DNA from: CBDCZI01 sp965224495
GTDB taxonomy: Bacteria; Bacteroidota; Bacteroidia; Cytophagales; JAAEPT01
Reading direction: 5' to 3'
NCBI GenBank assembly: GCA_965224495.1
Contig: CBDCZI010000025.1
Span: forward strand, 186,001 to 250,000
Length of the DNA: 64,000 nucleotides
Both the position numbers and the translations under genes were made by a program. Of this stretch, positions 26,712 to 35,337 are shown one piece after another (the first letter of the stretch is position 1; each line of letters begins with the position of its first letter). Under the pieces are notes generated by a model. That model saw nothing but the letters and a program-made list of their open reading frames with translations. It was not told where the DNA came from and searched no databases.

Positions 26712-26936
26712 ATGGAGCTTTCTCAGATAAAACCGAATAGTCAAGTAATCATTCAATCTTTCAACGATCCTTATTTGGAATTGAAATTGGTTGAATTTGG
26801 GATTTCCGTAGGTACAAAAATTATTGTGCAACGAAAAGCACCGTTTGGAGGGCCTATATTGATAGAAACACAAAACGGTTTATTGGCATTGCGAAAAGCA
26901 GAAGCAAAAACCTTAGAAGTCACACTTGCTGTATGA
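26712..26936 (+). CDS. feoA: Ferrous iron transport protein A
   Basis: Small SH3-like cytoplasmic protein that assists FeoB. 74 aa with the family pattern ELKLVEFGISVGTKIIVQRKAPFGGPI and a closing RKAEAKTLEV. Its stop overlaps the feoB ATG by 4 bases (translational coupling). Confidence 0.92.
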   Translation: MELSQIKPNSQVIIQSFNDPYLELKLVEFGISVGTKIIVQRKAPFGGPILIETQNGLLALRKAEAKTLEVTLAV

Positions 26937-28916
26937 ATAAATCAATTGCCCTCGTAGGAAGCCCAAACTGTGGGAAAACCACCTTGTTTAATTTATTGAC
27001 AGGGCTTAATCAGAAAGTAGGGAATTTCCCAGGTGTAACAGTAGATAAGGTAACAGGTGTTTGGACAACAAAAACAGCCAGCTATTCGGTAGTAGATTTG
27101 CCAGGAACGTATAGTTTGCATCCCAAATCTCCAGAAGAAGAGGTCGTAATTAATTACCTTAATCCTGAAAATAAAACACAATTGCCAGACGTATTTTTGG
27201 TGGTCATTGACCAGACGAATTTACGAAGAAACTTACTTCTGTTTTCTCAAGTTGCCGATTTAGGATTGCCGATAGTAGCGGTACTAAATATGAGCGATTT
27301 GGCAGAAAAACAAGGCGTTCAGATTGATGTAAAGAAATTTGAAGAATTGACAGGTGTCAAGACAATCGCTATGAACGCTCGTAACAGAGCGCAAGTTGGC
27401 GTACTCGAAACGGCTATCAATGAAGCAAAGCCTACACAATTGACTTTTTGTAACGACAAAGAGGCATATTTAGAAACAATAGCAAATTACACACACCATC
27501 ATCCAGAAGCAAATACACAAGAAAAATTAAAAGCAGAAGTGCTCGAACGTTTTGAGGGTATTGATAAAATATTGACACGAGTATTGGTCAAAAAGCATAA
27601 AACGACTATTTCAGATAAATTTGATGATATTCTATTGCACCCAGTTTGGGGTTATGTGATATTTTTCGGGGTTTTATTTCTTGTTTTTCAGTTGTTGTTT
27701 ACCATCTCATCTTACCCGATGGATTGGATTGATAATGGGTTTTCTTTCTTACAAGAAAGCATAAAAACCTCTTGGGGCGATGGGCCTTTGGTGAGTTTAA
27801 TCGCCGATGGTGTGGTCGCAGGTATCGGGGGTGTAGTGATATTTATTCCTCAGATAGCCTTTTTGTTTTTCTTTCTTGGGCTACTCGAAGAGAGTGGTTA
27901 TATGGCAAGAGTTGTCTTTTTGATGGATAAATGGATGAATAAAATCGGGATGAGTGGACGTAGTGTTGTACCTATGATTTCGGCAACAGCTTGTGCTATT
28001 CCCGGCGGTAATGGCAGCACGAACTATCCGTTCGACAAAAGAGCGGTTAATCACTATTTTTGTGTCGCCATTTGTTAGTTGTTCGGCTCGTTTACCTGTT
28101 TACGCTGTTTTTATTGCTTTATTAGTGCCAAATATCGACGGTGGTGGGTTTTTCGGTTTAGAAGGTGTTTTGTTGATGGCTTTGTATTCATTAGGTTTTG
28201 CAGCAGCGGTATTAACTTCTTGGGTTATGCATCGTTTTGTGAAGTTTGAGGGGCAAAAAAGTATGTTTGCAATGGAAATGCCACAATACCGTGTGCCAAA
28301 ATGGAGTAATGTATTGCTTACTGTTTACCAAAAATCACGTGCATTTGTCGTTGGTGCAGGGCAAATTATTTTATCAATCAGTATTATTTTGTGGGTTTTA
28401 GCATCTTACGGACCCTCAGGCTCAATGGATATAGCCGAGAAAAAAGCAACAACTTATGGGGAAACTCATCAGTTGGGCATAGAGGAAACCGCAGAGTTGG
28501 TTGCACAATACCAATTAGGTACGTCGTATATCGGTCGAGCAGGTAAGTTTATTGAGCCAGTTATTCGTCCATTGGGTTATGATTGGAAAATTGGTATTGG
28601 CTTAATCGCTTCTTTTGCGGCAAGAGAAGTGTTTATTGGGACATTGTCCACTATTTACAGTATCGGTTCAGAAGATGAAGCGACGATTGCCGAACGCATA
28701 AAAAAAGAGAAATTTCCTGATACAGGAAAAACAGTTTATACCGTCGCCACCTCTGTTTCGCTCTTAGTCTTTTATGTCTTTGCGATGCAATGTATGAGTA
28801 CCTTGGCAATTGTGCGTAAGGAAACAAACTCATGGAAGTGGCCAGCGGCACAATTTATTTATATGACAGCCTTAGCTTATTTTTCTGCTTGGTTGGCTTA
28901 TGTTTGGTTGAGTTGA
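26933..28916 (+). CDS. feoB: Ferrous iron transporter FeoB, interrupted by a frameshift
   Basis: Inner-membrane Fe2+ transporter with an N-terminal GTPase: G1 GSPNCGKTT (9-17), G3 DLPG (55-58), G4 NMSD (119-122). The membrane part has the two gate regions. The first frame ends at 28078 after ...SATACAIPGGNGS, while the true continuation is in another frame from 27993: AVMAARTIRSTKERLITIF. Dropping one G from the GG at about 28006-28007 (CCCGGCGG) restores CAIP-AVMAARTI and a single 660-aa protein. As sequenced, the break falls inside the first gate, so the encoded protein would be non-functional; a read error is equally possible. Confidence 0.92.
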
Positions 28917-28931
28917 GGCTGTTTTTTCACC

Positions 28932-29537
28932 TTAAAAAGTATAACCTACCCAATACGTTTGGTACTGTATTGTTTTGACTTTGTAAACCTTTTCTTGTGT
29001 GGGAGATTTTATTGTAACAACAAACCAATCCTCCTCAAAAGTAATAACCAAATCGTCGATAAAGTTGACCCCTGTGATTTGTGAAGCCTTAAAAACAGTT
29101 TCTTTGGCACACCACAACTGAGTTAATTTATCCAAGTCATCATTTGCCCATCGCAATTCGTTGGTATTAAAAACACGAGGAGCGACACGTCTTATCTTTT
29201 CTGATTTTAATTGTACGTCTATACCGACTTCTTTTTCTTCAGAAAAAACAACCCCACAAAGCTCTCTTGAGTGACTGATAGATAGGTTTATCTTACTGCC
29301 ATCTAAATATGGTTTACCACTTGTTAGGTATTTTATTCCTTTATAATCAGTCTCAAGCATCTTTTTTGCACAAAAACGAGCTGTCAGTCGTTCGTCTTGA
29401 CGGTGTTGTCCTTTGGTCGTTTGTATGATTTCGATATCTGATAATGGCAAGGAGTAGCGTTTAGTAGCATCAAACTTTTCTATTTTCCAAAAGATGATTT
29501 GTGAAGAGCCTATATGTAATCTATCGAGGTAAGACAA
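28932..29537 (-). CDS. 4'-phosphopantetheinyl transferase superfamily protein
   Basis: Transfers the phosphopantetheine arm of CoA to a carrier protein. A Sfp-like two-lobe protein of 201 aa: SISHS at 86-90, the Mg-binding VGIDVQ at 104-109 (Asp107) and WCAKETVFK at 142-150 with Glu146 and Lys150. No carrier protein or synthase gene is nearby, so it may be the general ACP-activating enzyme. Convergent with feoB, 15 bases apart. Confidence 0.88.
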   Translation of the reverse strand: MSYLDRLHIGSSQIIFWKIEKFDATKRYSLPLSDIEIIQTTKGQHRQDERLTARFCAKKMLETDYKGIKYLTSGKPYLDGSKINLSISHSRELCGVVFSEEKEVGIDVQLKSEKIRRVAPRVFNTNELRWANDDLDKLTQLWCAKETVFKASQITGVNFIDDLVITFEEDWFVVTIKSPTQEKVYKVKTIQYQTYWVGYTF

Positions 29538-29609
29538 AATAATTGGGGTTTAGAAATGAATTGAAGGAATAAGTTACGAACTTTGTTTCATCAAAAATAA
29601 TAAAAATTG

Positions 29610-30509
29610 ATGGCTAAACTATTAGTTGAAAAACTTCATTCATTCGAAGGGCATACCGATGCGGTTTACGCACTGACACATAACGAAGATTTTTCTCGTT
29701 ATTATTCGTCTGGAGGTGATGGAATGGTGGTCGAATGGACACGAGGAAAAAACGATGGTGAGTTATTGGTGAAAGTGCCAAATTCAGTTTATTCGTTAGC
29801 TTGTGCCGATGGTTTTTTGGCAATTGGGCATAATTACGACGGTATTCATTGGGTGGATATTAAGACAAAAAAAGAGGTTAAAAATATTCATTTAGGAGAG
29901 AGTGCTATTTTTGATATTAAAATAAAAGACGGATTTATTTATGTTGGTATGGGATCGGGCGAATTGGTGGTTATTGCCATTGCTGATTTTTCTATACGGT
30001 TTAGGAAACATTTTTCGACACAACGTATCCGTAAAATTATTTTTCACAACAACCAAATTATTTTAGCATCGAGTGATAATCAAATAAAGGTGTTAGACGA
30101 TAAATTTGAAGTGGTTAAAAATTGGAATGCACATACAAATTCGGTGACAAGTTTGGCTATAGCTAACGGTAAATTATTGAGTGTAGGAAGAGATGCACAT
30201 GTCAAGTTTTGGGATATAAACGATGAATTTTCATTGTTTCATCAAATTCCTGCTCATTTGTATGCGATAAATGACCTTTCGTTTAGTCCGAATAAAAAAT
30301 ATTTTGCAACTTGTAGTATTGATAAGACAATAAAGATTTGGGGAGCTGAAAAAATGCAACTTCTCAAAGTGATTGACAAACAACGTATGGCAGGACACGG
30401 GACTTCCGTTAATAAAATATTTTGGATAAACAATCACCAATTTGTATCGTGTAGCGATGACCGAACCTTGTCTGTTTGGGATATTGTAAGCGGAATAGAG
30501 TTATCATAA
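29610..30509 (+). CDS. WD40 repeat protein
   Basis: Predicted seven-bladed beta-propeller made almost wholly of WD40 repeats: SFEGHTDAVYAL with GGDGMVVEW, WNAHTNSVTSL with GRDAHVKFW, SPNKKYFATCSIDKTIKIW, and SCSDDRTLSVW at the end. The ATG at 29610 is preferred over a TTG three bases earlier (299 aa). No signal peptide, so cytoplasmic scaffold. It is followed 21 bases later by the DivIVA-like gene, suggesting a common role, perhaps in envelope growth or division; that is inference. Confidence 0.9.
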   Translation: MAKLLVEKLHSFEGHTDAVYALTHNEDFSRYYSSGGDGMVVEWTRGKNDGELLVKVPNSVYSLACADGFLAIGHNYDGIHWVDIKTKKEVKNIHLGESAIFDIKIKDGFIYVGMGSGELVVIAIADFSIRFRKHFSTQRIRKIIFHNNQIILASSDNQIKVLDDKFEVVKNWNAHTNSVTSLAIANGKLLSVGRDAHVKFWDINDEFSLFHQIPAHLYAINDLSFSPNKKYFATCSIDKTIKIWGAEKMQLLKVIDKQRMAGHGTSVNKIFWINNHQFVSCSDDRTLSVWDIVSGIELS

Positions 30510-30530
30510 AAACGACCTTAGCATACAATT

Positions 30531-31307
30531 ATGAGAATTACGCCATTAGAAATCCGTCAGAAATCATTTGAGAAAAAAATGAGAGGTTATGATAAAGAAG
30601 CAGTTGATGCTTTTGTGTTGTCATTGAGCCACGAATGGGAAAGAAATATGGACGAGACCAAACAACTCAAAAAAGAGTTGGAGGCATCTAAAATGGAAGT
30701 AGTAAAGTTGAGGGAGGTCGAAGAAACACTTTTTAAAACACTAAAAACAGCAGAAGATACAGGTGCAAATTTGGTAGACCAAGCCAACCGATCTGCTGAT
30801 TTGACAACAAAAGAAGCTACGATGAATGCTGATGCGATGCTTGCCGAAGCTCGTTCGCAAGTCAAAGATATGCTTGATCAAGCAGACGAACACGTAAAAG
30901 ACGTGATTGGTCAGTCTGACGAATATGCAAAAGAAGCGTTAGACAAATTGAATAACGACGTGAGGAATGTAGAACAAGAATTGCGAGAAATAGAAAACCA
31001 ACGTAATATGGTCTTGCGTGAATTGACACTTTTGGCAAATGATACCTTGGCACGTGTCAATAAAATATCTACAGATAAAATAGTTGTTGCTAAACCCAAA
31101 AAAGAAGCAGAAAAATCAGTAGTACCAACCATTGAACGTAAAGAAATTGTAGGGGAGGTTGTTCCTAAGCTAGAAACGAAGCCTTCAACAGAAGATAGTA
31201 ACGAGATTAGCTTTGAAATAAACACTACTTTTGAAGATGCGGAGATACCTCAACCAAAACCAAAGGAAAACGAGGATAGAGGTTCATTTTTTGATAATTT
31301 AGGGTAA
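30531..31307 (+). CDS. DivIVA-domain coiled-coil protein
   Basis: The N-terminus ITPLEIRQKSFEKKMRGYDKEAVDAFV (residues 3-29, conserved parts P-x-x-I-x-x-x-x-F and GYD-x-x-x-V-D-x-F) is the DivIVA/GpsB lipid-binding head. About 30-175 is a long coiled coil rich in Glu, Lys and Asp; 175-258 is an acidic, Pro-containing tail ending FFDNLG. The 258-aa length is normal. DivIVA proteins mark poles or septa in Gram-positives; the role in Bacteroidota is poorly known. Stop and folB ATG share one base. Confidence 0.85.
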   Translation: MRITPLEIRQKSFEKKMRGYDKEAVDAFVLSLSHEWERNMDETKQLKKELEASKMEVVKLREVEETLFKTLKTAEDTGANLVDQANRSADLTTKEATMNADAMLAEARSQVKDMLDQADEHVKDVIGQSDEYAKEALDKLNNDVRNVEQELREIENQRNMVLRELTLLANDTLARVNKISTDKIVVAKPKKEAEKSVVPTIERKEIVGEVVPKLETKPSTEDSNEISFEINTTFEDAEIPQPKPKENEDRGSFFDNLG

Positions 31308-31663
31308 TGAAAAGAGTAATCAGGTTAGAGGACGTTAAGTTTTACGCTTTTCATGGCGATTTTGTGGAGGAAGAACGGGCGGGAAGTTCTTTTGTCTTGA
31401 ATGTAGCCGTTACCACTGAAGTAAACGAAGTAATGACCGATAACCTTAGTGATACGGTTGATTATTGTGTGTTAAATGATATTTTACACCAAGAGATGGC
31501 TAAACCATCGAAAATGATGGAACACGTTATTCAGCGAATTTTAAATCGTATTGAAGAGGCGGATTTTAAAATGGATAAGGTGTTTATCAGCATGAAAAAG
31601 TTAAACCCTGTTTTTGGCGGTAATTGTGGTGCGTCGGTTGTAGAGATTGAAAAAGTGTATTAA
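31307..31663 (+). CDS. folB: Dihydroneopterin aldolase
   Basis: Folate pathway enzyme that splits dihydroneopterin. The pattern DVKFYAFHGDFVEEE (9-23), SDTVDYCVLND and the C-terminal KLNPVFGG are typical; 118 aa is full length. Last gene of the WD40-DivIVA-folB operon. In several Flavobacteria I recall glnS next to folB; it is absent here, and a solo IS end lies just downstream. Confidence 0.92.
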   Translation: MKRVIRLEDVKFYAFHGDFVEEERAGSSFVLNVAVTTEVNEVMTDNLSDTVDYCVLNDILHQEMAKPSKMMEHVIQRILNRIEEADFKMDKVFISMKKLNPVFGGNCGASVVEIEKVY

Positions 31664-31772
31664 GGTCACTGTTAATTAGCGTGTTTTTTACTTTTTGTAG
31701 GCGCTCGTTTAATAAATCTTCAGTTTCTTCCGTACCAGAAAATACAGTGTACATTCTGTTCCTTTATTCTGG

Positions 31773-31804
31773 TTATTTTACCAACTTTCAAATGGAACAC
31801 AGCC
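31773..31804. repeat. Solo remnant of the IS1595-family right end
   Basis: TTATTTTACCAACTTTCAAA followed by TGGAACACAGCC repeats the IS right end at 2386-2417 with two changes. No transposase is near, so this is a scar from a deleted copy or a small non-autonomous relative. Confidence 0.6.
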
Positions 31805-31806
31805 AA

Positions 31807-31832
31807 CTTAAATAAGAAAATCCTTATTTAAG
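31807..31832. terminator. A+T-rich hairpin between convergent folB and nadD
   Basis: CTTAAATAAG (31807-31816) and CTTATTTAAG (31823-31832) form a perfect 10-bp stem with an AAAATC loop. It lies immediately after the IS scar and could act weakly in both directions; the stem has very little GC. Confidence 0.4.
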
Positions 31833-31907
31833 AAAACCACTAAAAAGTTAAATAAATGACATTGCTATTTAAGAATATACTAAAAAACTTAATTAGCGAC
31901 ATTCTCA

Positions 31908-32486
31908 TTACATATAAAATCCTTTTTCGTTAATCAATTCAGCCACTTTATCAGGTACTAAATATTTGATAGACTTTCCGTCTTTTATTTTTGCTCTTAT
32001 ATAAGTAGAAGAAATTTGTAAAAGTGAGGCATCGACCTTGTTTACTTTAGGCGAATTTAATATTTCCTCTTTGATTGTTTTTTTATTCTCCCTTGGGTAA
32101 TAAAGAATAGAAGTCAATGCTAATAATTGCTCGTAGTTTTTCCATTTGTGAAACGATGCCAAATTGTCTTCACCCATAATTAAGTGAAAATCATAACTTG
32201 GGAAAGTCTCTGTCAAATGAGCCAATGTATCTACCGTATAACTCGGTTTTGGCATATGAAACTCGACATCACTGACATCAAAACGATGGTCACCTTCAAT
32301 TGCCTTTTGAACTAAATCGTAACGGTCAAACTCGTGTAACAACGAACTTTTTTCTTTAAAAGGGTTTTGAGGAGAAACCACAAACCATATTTTATCCAAA
32401 TCAGCCTCTTCACAAATAGAATGAGCCAAAATCAAATGTCCCGTATGTATCGGGTTAAATGAACCAAAAAACAATCCTACTTTCAT
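31908..32486 (-). CDS. nadD: Nicotinate-nucleotide adenylyltransferase
   Basis: Makes deamido-NAD from nicotinate mononucleotide and ATP. GSFNPIHTGH (8-17) is the nucleotidyltransferase signature, GEDNLASFHKW the substrate loop, and ISSTYIR the C-terminal ISSTxIR motif. 192 aa. Its ATG overlaps the gmk stop by 4 bases, so it is coupled to gmk. Confidence 0.95.
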   Translation of the reverse strand: MKVGLFFGSFNPIHTGHLILAHSICEEADLDKIWFVVSPQNPFKEKSSLLHEFDRYDLVQKAIEGDHRFDVSDVEFHMPKPSYTVDTLAHLTETFPSYDFHLIMGEDNLASFHKWKNYEQLLALTSILYYPRENKKTIKEEILNSPKVNKVDASLLQISSTYIRAKIKDGKSIKYLVPDKVAELINEKGFYM

Positions 32487-33055
32487 CTCTTTACAAATTC
32501 GTCAATTTTTTTATTCGCATCTTCAATCGCGACATCTAACACGTCGTTGATTAAGGTGTAATCAAATTGGTCTTGGTAGAGCCATTCCTCTTCGATTTTA
32601 CCCAAACGAGCCTTTAAACTTTCTTCGTCTTCTGTGCCTCTATTTCTTAAACGCTGTTCAACAACCTCTAATGAAGGAGCACGAACAAAAATAGACAATG
32701 CTTGTTTGCCGAAATAGTTTTTCAAATTGAGTGCTCCAACAACATCTACATCAAACAAAACGGTTTTTCCTAAATCCCAAAGTCGCTGAATTTCTGATTT
32801 TAATGTGCCGTAGTAAATACCTGTATAAACCTCTTCCCATTCAATCATACCACCAATATCGATTCTATTTTTAAATTCCTCAGCAGAGAAAAAATAATAA
32901 TCGACACCTGGCTTTTCTATTGTACCTCTCGGTTTTCTTGTTGTAGCCGAAATTGAAAATCCTAAATCTGTTCTTTCGTCTAACAAACGCTGTACTATGG
33001 TCGTTTTACCCGAACCTGACGGCGCTGAAAATATGACAACTTTTCCTTCACTCAT
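32483..33055 (-). CDS. gmk: Guanylate kinase
   Basis: Phosphorylates GMP to GDP. The P-loop is APSGSGKTT (11-19); STTRKPRGTIEKPGVDYYF is the GMP-binding segment and LKNYFGKQALSIFVRAP precedes the lid. 190 aa is normal. It shares one base with the rpoE stop and four with nadD, giving a tightly coupled three-gene operon. Confidence 0.96.
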   Translation of the reverse strand: MSEGKVVIFSAPSGSGKTTIVQRLLDERTDLGFSISATTRKPRGTIEKPGVDYYFFSAEEFKNRIDIGGMIEWEEVYTGIYYGTLKSEIQRLWDLGKTVLFDVDVVGALNLKNYFGKQALSIFVRAPSLEVVEQRLRNRGTEDEESLKARLGKIEEEWLYQDQFDYTLINDVLDVAIEDANKKIDEFVKR

Positions 33056-33624
33056 TATTTATCGTACCCACGCTTTTGGGCGTAATTTTGTAACTTTTCT
33101 TTAATCAAATGTCTTGCTCTATGCAACCTCGAACGTACAGTCCCGATAGGTACATCCAATATTTTTGCCATTTCTTCGTACTTAAATCCCTCCAAATCGG
33201 AAAGAATAATAATCGTCCGAAACTCTATTCCCAACGAGTTGAGTGCATTTGCCACCTCGTCGCCTATCAAATACTGGTTATCGTCTGACCGAAGACTTGT
33301 CGATGCAGGATGCTCCACATCTTGCGTATTGACATACGATTCAATCTCATTATAATCAACTTTTGCTGGTTCTTTGCTCTTTTTTCTAAAATCATTAATA
33401 AATGTATTTTTTAGAATCCTAAAAAGCCAAGCCTTTGCATTAGTACCTTGCTCGAATGAATGAAAAAAACGATACGCTTTCAGAAAGGTTTCTTGTACCA
33501 AATCGTGGGCGTCATTTTGCTCATAAGTCAAACGGTAAGCAAAGTTATACAACGCTTGAGAATAAGGCAAAAATTCGCTCTCGAATAATGCATCTTTCGT
33601 CAATCTATTTTCATTTCTAATCAT
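33055..33624 (-). CDS. RNA polymerase ECF sigma factor
   Basis: Sigma-70 family group 4 factor. Region 2 is seen at LYNFAYRLT...DAHDLVQETFLKAY (about 26-51) and AWLFRILKNTFINDFRKK; region 4 at EYEEMAKILD-type sequence (KYEEMAKILDVPIGTVRSRL) with a helix-turn-helix. A divergent linker of about 45 residues lies between. There is no neighbouring anti-sigma gene; instead it is coupled to gmk and nadD. Target promoters unknown. It resembles the widely conserved RpoE-like factor of Flavobacteria. Confidence 0.88.
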   Translation of the reverse strand: MIRNENRLTKDALFESEFLPYSQALYNFAYRLTYEQNDAHDLVQETFLKAYRFFHSFEQGTNAKAWLFRILKNTFINDFRKKSKEPAKVDYNEIESYVNTQDVEHPASTSLRSDDNQYLIGDEVANALNSLGIEFRTIIILSDLEGFKYEEMAKILDVPIGTVRSRLHRARHLIKEKLQNYAQKRGYDK

Positions 33625-33771
33625 AAAGCTAAAAAAGGTTCTATTTATTAAACGAAAACTACAAGTTTTGTACCATTATTTTCAAATAATAAAATGAAAA
33701 ACGTGTTTTTAACGCACATATTTTTTACTACACAGCTAAATTGATAACTTGCATTTCATCTTTTACAAGCT

Positions 33772-34524
33772 ATGCAGACACCTATTTCTATTGTCATTAT
33801 TACTAAGAACGAAGAAAGTATCCTTGGGGATTGCTTAAATGCAATAAATTGGTGTAAAGATATTGTTATTGTCGATTCGGGAAGCACAGATAAAACCTTA
33901 GAAATAGCCGAAAAACACAATTGTCGTGTCTTTCACAGAGATTTTGATGGTTTTGGGGAACAAAAACAATACGCTGTTTCGTTAGCAAAAAATGATTGGG
34001 TACTCAATTTAGATGCCGATGAGATACTTGATAACGAATTACAAAACAGCTTGAAAAACTTCAAGCCTACGAATGGTAATATTGTAGGTTATAAATTACA
34101 GTTTTTGATGATTTTTTTAAATCGTCCATTGAAATGGTGGTCGAGATTCAAAAAGGAAACACACGTTCGCTTATTTAATAAAAATTTCGGAACGTTTGAC
34201 GAAAGTAAAGTACACGAAAAAATACAACTAAAAGGTAATATTGGTACGTTGAAAGGGAAAGTGAAACATTTTAGTTACCGTAGTTTATTTCATTTTTTTG
34301 AAAAATTAAACCAATATACTTCTATCGCTTCTGATGGTTTGTTTGAAAGGAATAAAAAAACGTCAACGTTGGTGATTTATTTGAAGACAGTGATTCAATT
34401 TGTTCAGATTTATATCTTTCAAGGTGCTTTTCTCGATGGGTTTGCTGGTTTTTCGTGGGCATATTGTTCAAGTGTTTATAAGGCAGTAAAGTATATCAAA
34501 CTAAAAGAACATTACATTAAATAA
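33772..34524 (+). CDS. Family 2 glycosyltransferase (WaaE/KdtX-like)
   Basis: Inverting glycosyltransferase likely acting on LPS core or another surface glycan. The GT-A fold starts ISIVIITKNEE, with VDSGSTDKT and the DxD-type LNLDADEILD near 82-91; the C-terminal part has a membrane-associating hydrophobic stretch near residues 200-235. 250 aa. Opens a three-gene operon with a deacetylase and a GT4 enzyme. Confidence 0.87.
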   Translation: MQTPISIVIITKNEESILGDCLNAINWCKDIVIVDSGSTDKTLEIAEKHNCRVFHRDFDGFGEQKQYAVSLAKNDWVLNLDADEILDNELQNSLKNFKPTNGNIVGYKLQFLMIFLNRPLKWWSRFKKETHVRLFNKNFGTFDESKVHEKIQLKGNIGTLKGKVKHFSYRSLFHFFEKLNQYTSIASDGLFERNKKTSTLVIYLKTVIQFVQIYIFQGAFLDGFAGFSWAYCSSVYKAVKYIKLKEHYIK

Positions 34525-34531
34525 TACCATT

Positions 34532-35335
34532 ATGACTATTTATTGGCTAATTATCGGGGTCTTATTTCTCGTTTTTATGTATTTCGTTATTGAATATAAT
34601 ATTTTGACACCTACCAAGAAAGGCTTACGTGTATTAATGTATCACAAATTTGATGCAACAAAAAAAGATAGTTTGACTGTAGCTACGCCCGATTTTGAGA
34701 TGCAACTCAATTACTTAAAAGAAGAAGGGTACGAAAGCATCTCTTGCAACGAATATTTGGCTTTTTTAGAAGGGGAATTTGAATTACCAAAAAAGCCTTT
34801 AATCATTTCTATTGACGATGGTTATGTTAATAATATTGAATTTGCCTTGCCGTTGTTAAAAATGTATGGTTTTAAAGCAACTGTTTTTTTGCCAACGAAT
34901 TATTTAGGTAAAACCAATGAATGGGATAAAGAAAACGACCCATTAATGAGCGTAAAGCAAATCAAACAATTGGCAAATGATTTTGAATTTGGACTACATT
35001 CACATACCCATCAAAGTTACAAGCACTTGTCTTTAGAAGAAATTGACCGAGATTTGGCTTCTTGTGTAGAGGTAATGCAATCAAATAATGTCAATTACAT
35101 ACCTGTTATTGCTTATCCTTTTGGGGCTTTTCCAAAAAAGAAAGAAACATTTGATGCGTTTAGTGAACTATTAACCAAACACGGTATCAAAATAGGTTTG
35201 CGTATAGGGAATGCTGTTAATCCAATAAAACCGAAAGACCTACATAAAGTCACTCGTATTGATATACAAGGACAAGAAAGTTTTTGGCGATTTAAAACTA
35301 AAGTCAATAAAGGACGTGTAAAAATGTTTGCTTAG
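34532..35335 (+). CDS. Polysaccharide deacetylase family protein
   Basis: One N-terminal membrane anchor (YWLIIGVLFLVFMYFVIEY, about 4-22) followed by a NodB-type domain on the periplasmic or cytoplasmic face. The catalytic pattern is present: ISIDDGYV with Asp pair, and GLHSHTHQSY with the metal-binding His residues; a later IAYPFGAF is motif 3. Together with the flanking glycosyltransferases it probably removes acetyl groups from a surface polysaccharide or lipid-linked sugar. 267 aa. Confidence 0.87.
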   Translation: MTIYWLIIGVLFLVFMYFVIEYNILTPTKKGLRVLMYHKFDATKKDSLTVATPDFEMQLNYLKEEGYESISCNEYLAFLEGEFELPKKPLIISIDDGYVNNIEFALPLLKMYGFKATVFLPTNYLGKTNEWDKENDPLMSVKQIKQLANDFEFGLHSHTHQSYKHLSLEEIDRDLASCVEVMQSNNVNYIPVIAYPFGAFPKKKETFDAFSELLTKHGIKIGLRIGNAVNPIKPKDLHKVTRIDIQGQESFWRFKTKVNKGRVKMFA

Positions 35336-35337
35336 TT

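Noticed and set aside
31664..31760. Minus-strand frame MYTVFSGTEETEDLLNERL ... running into folB
   Set aside because: It reads through the antisense of folB and has no stop-to-start boundary that fits a gene; considered chance.
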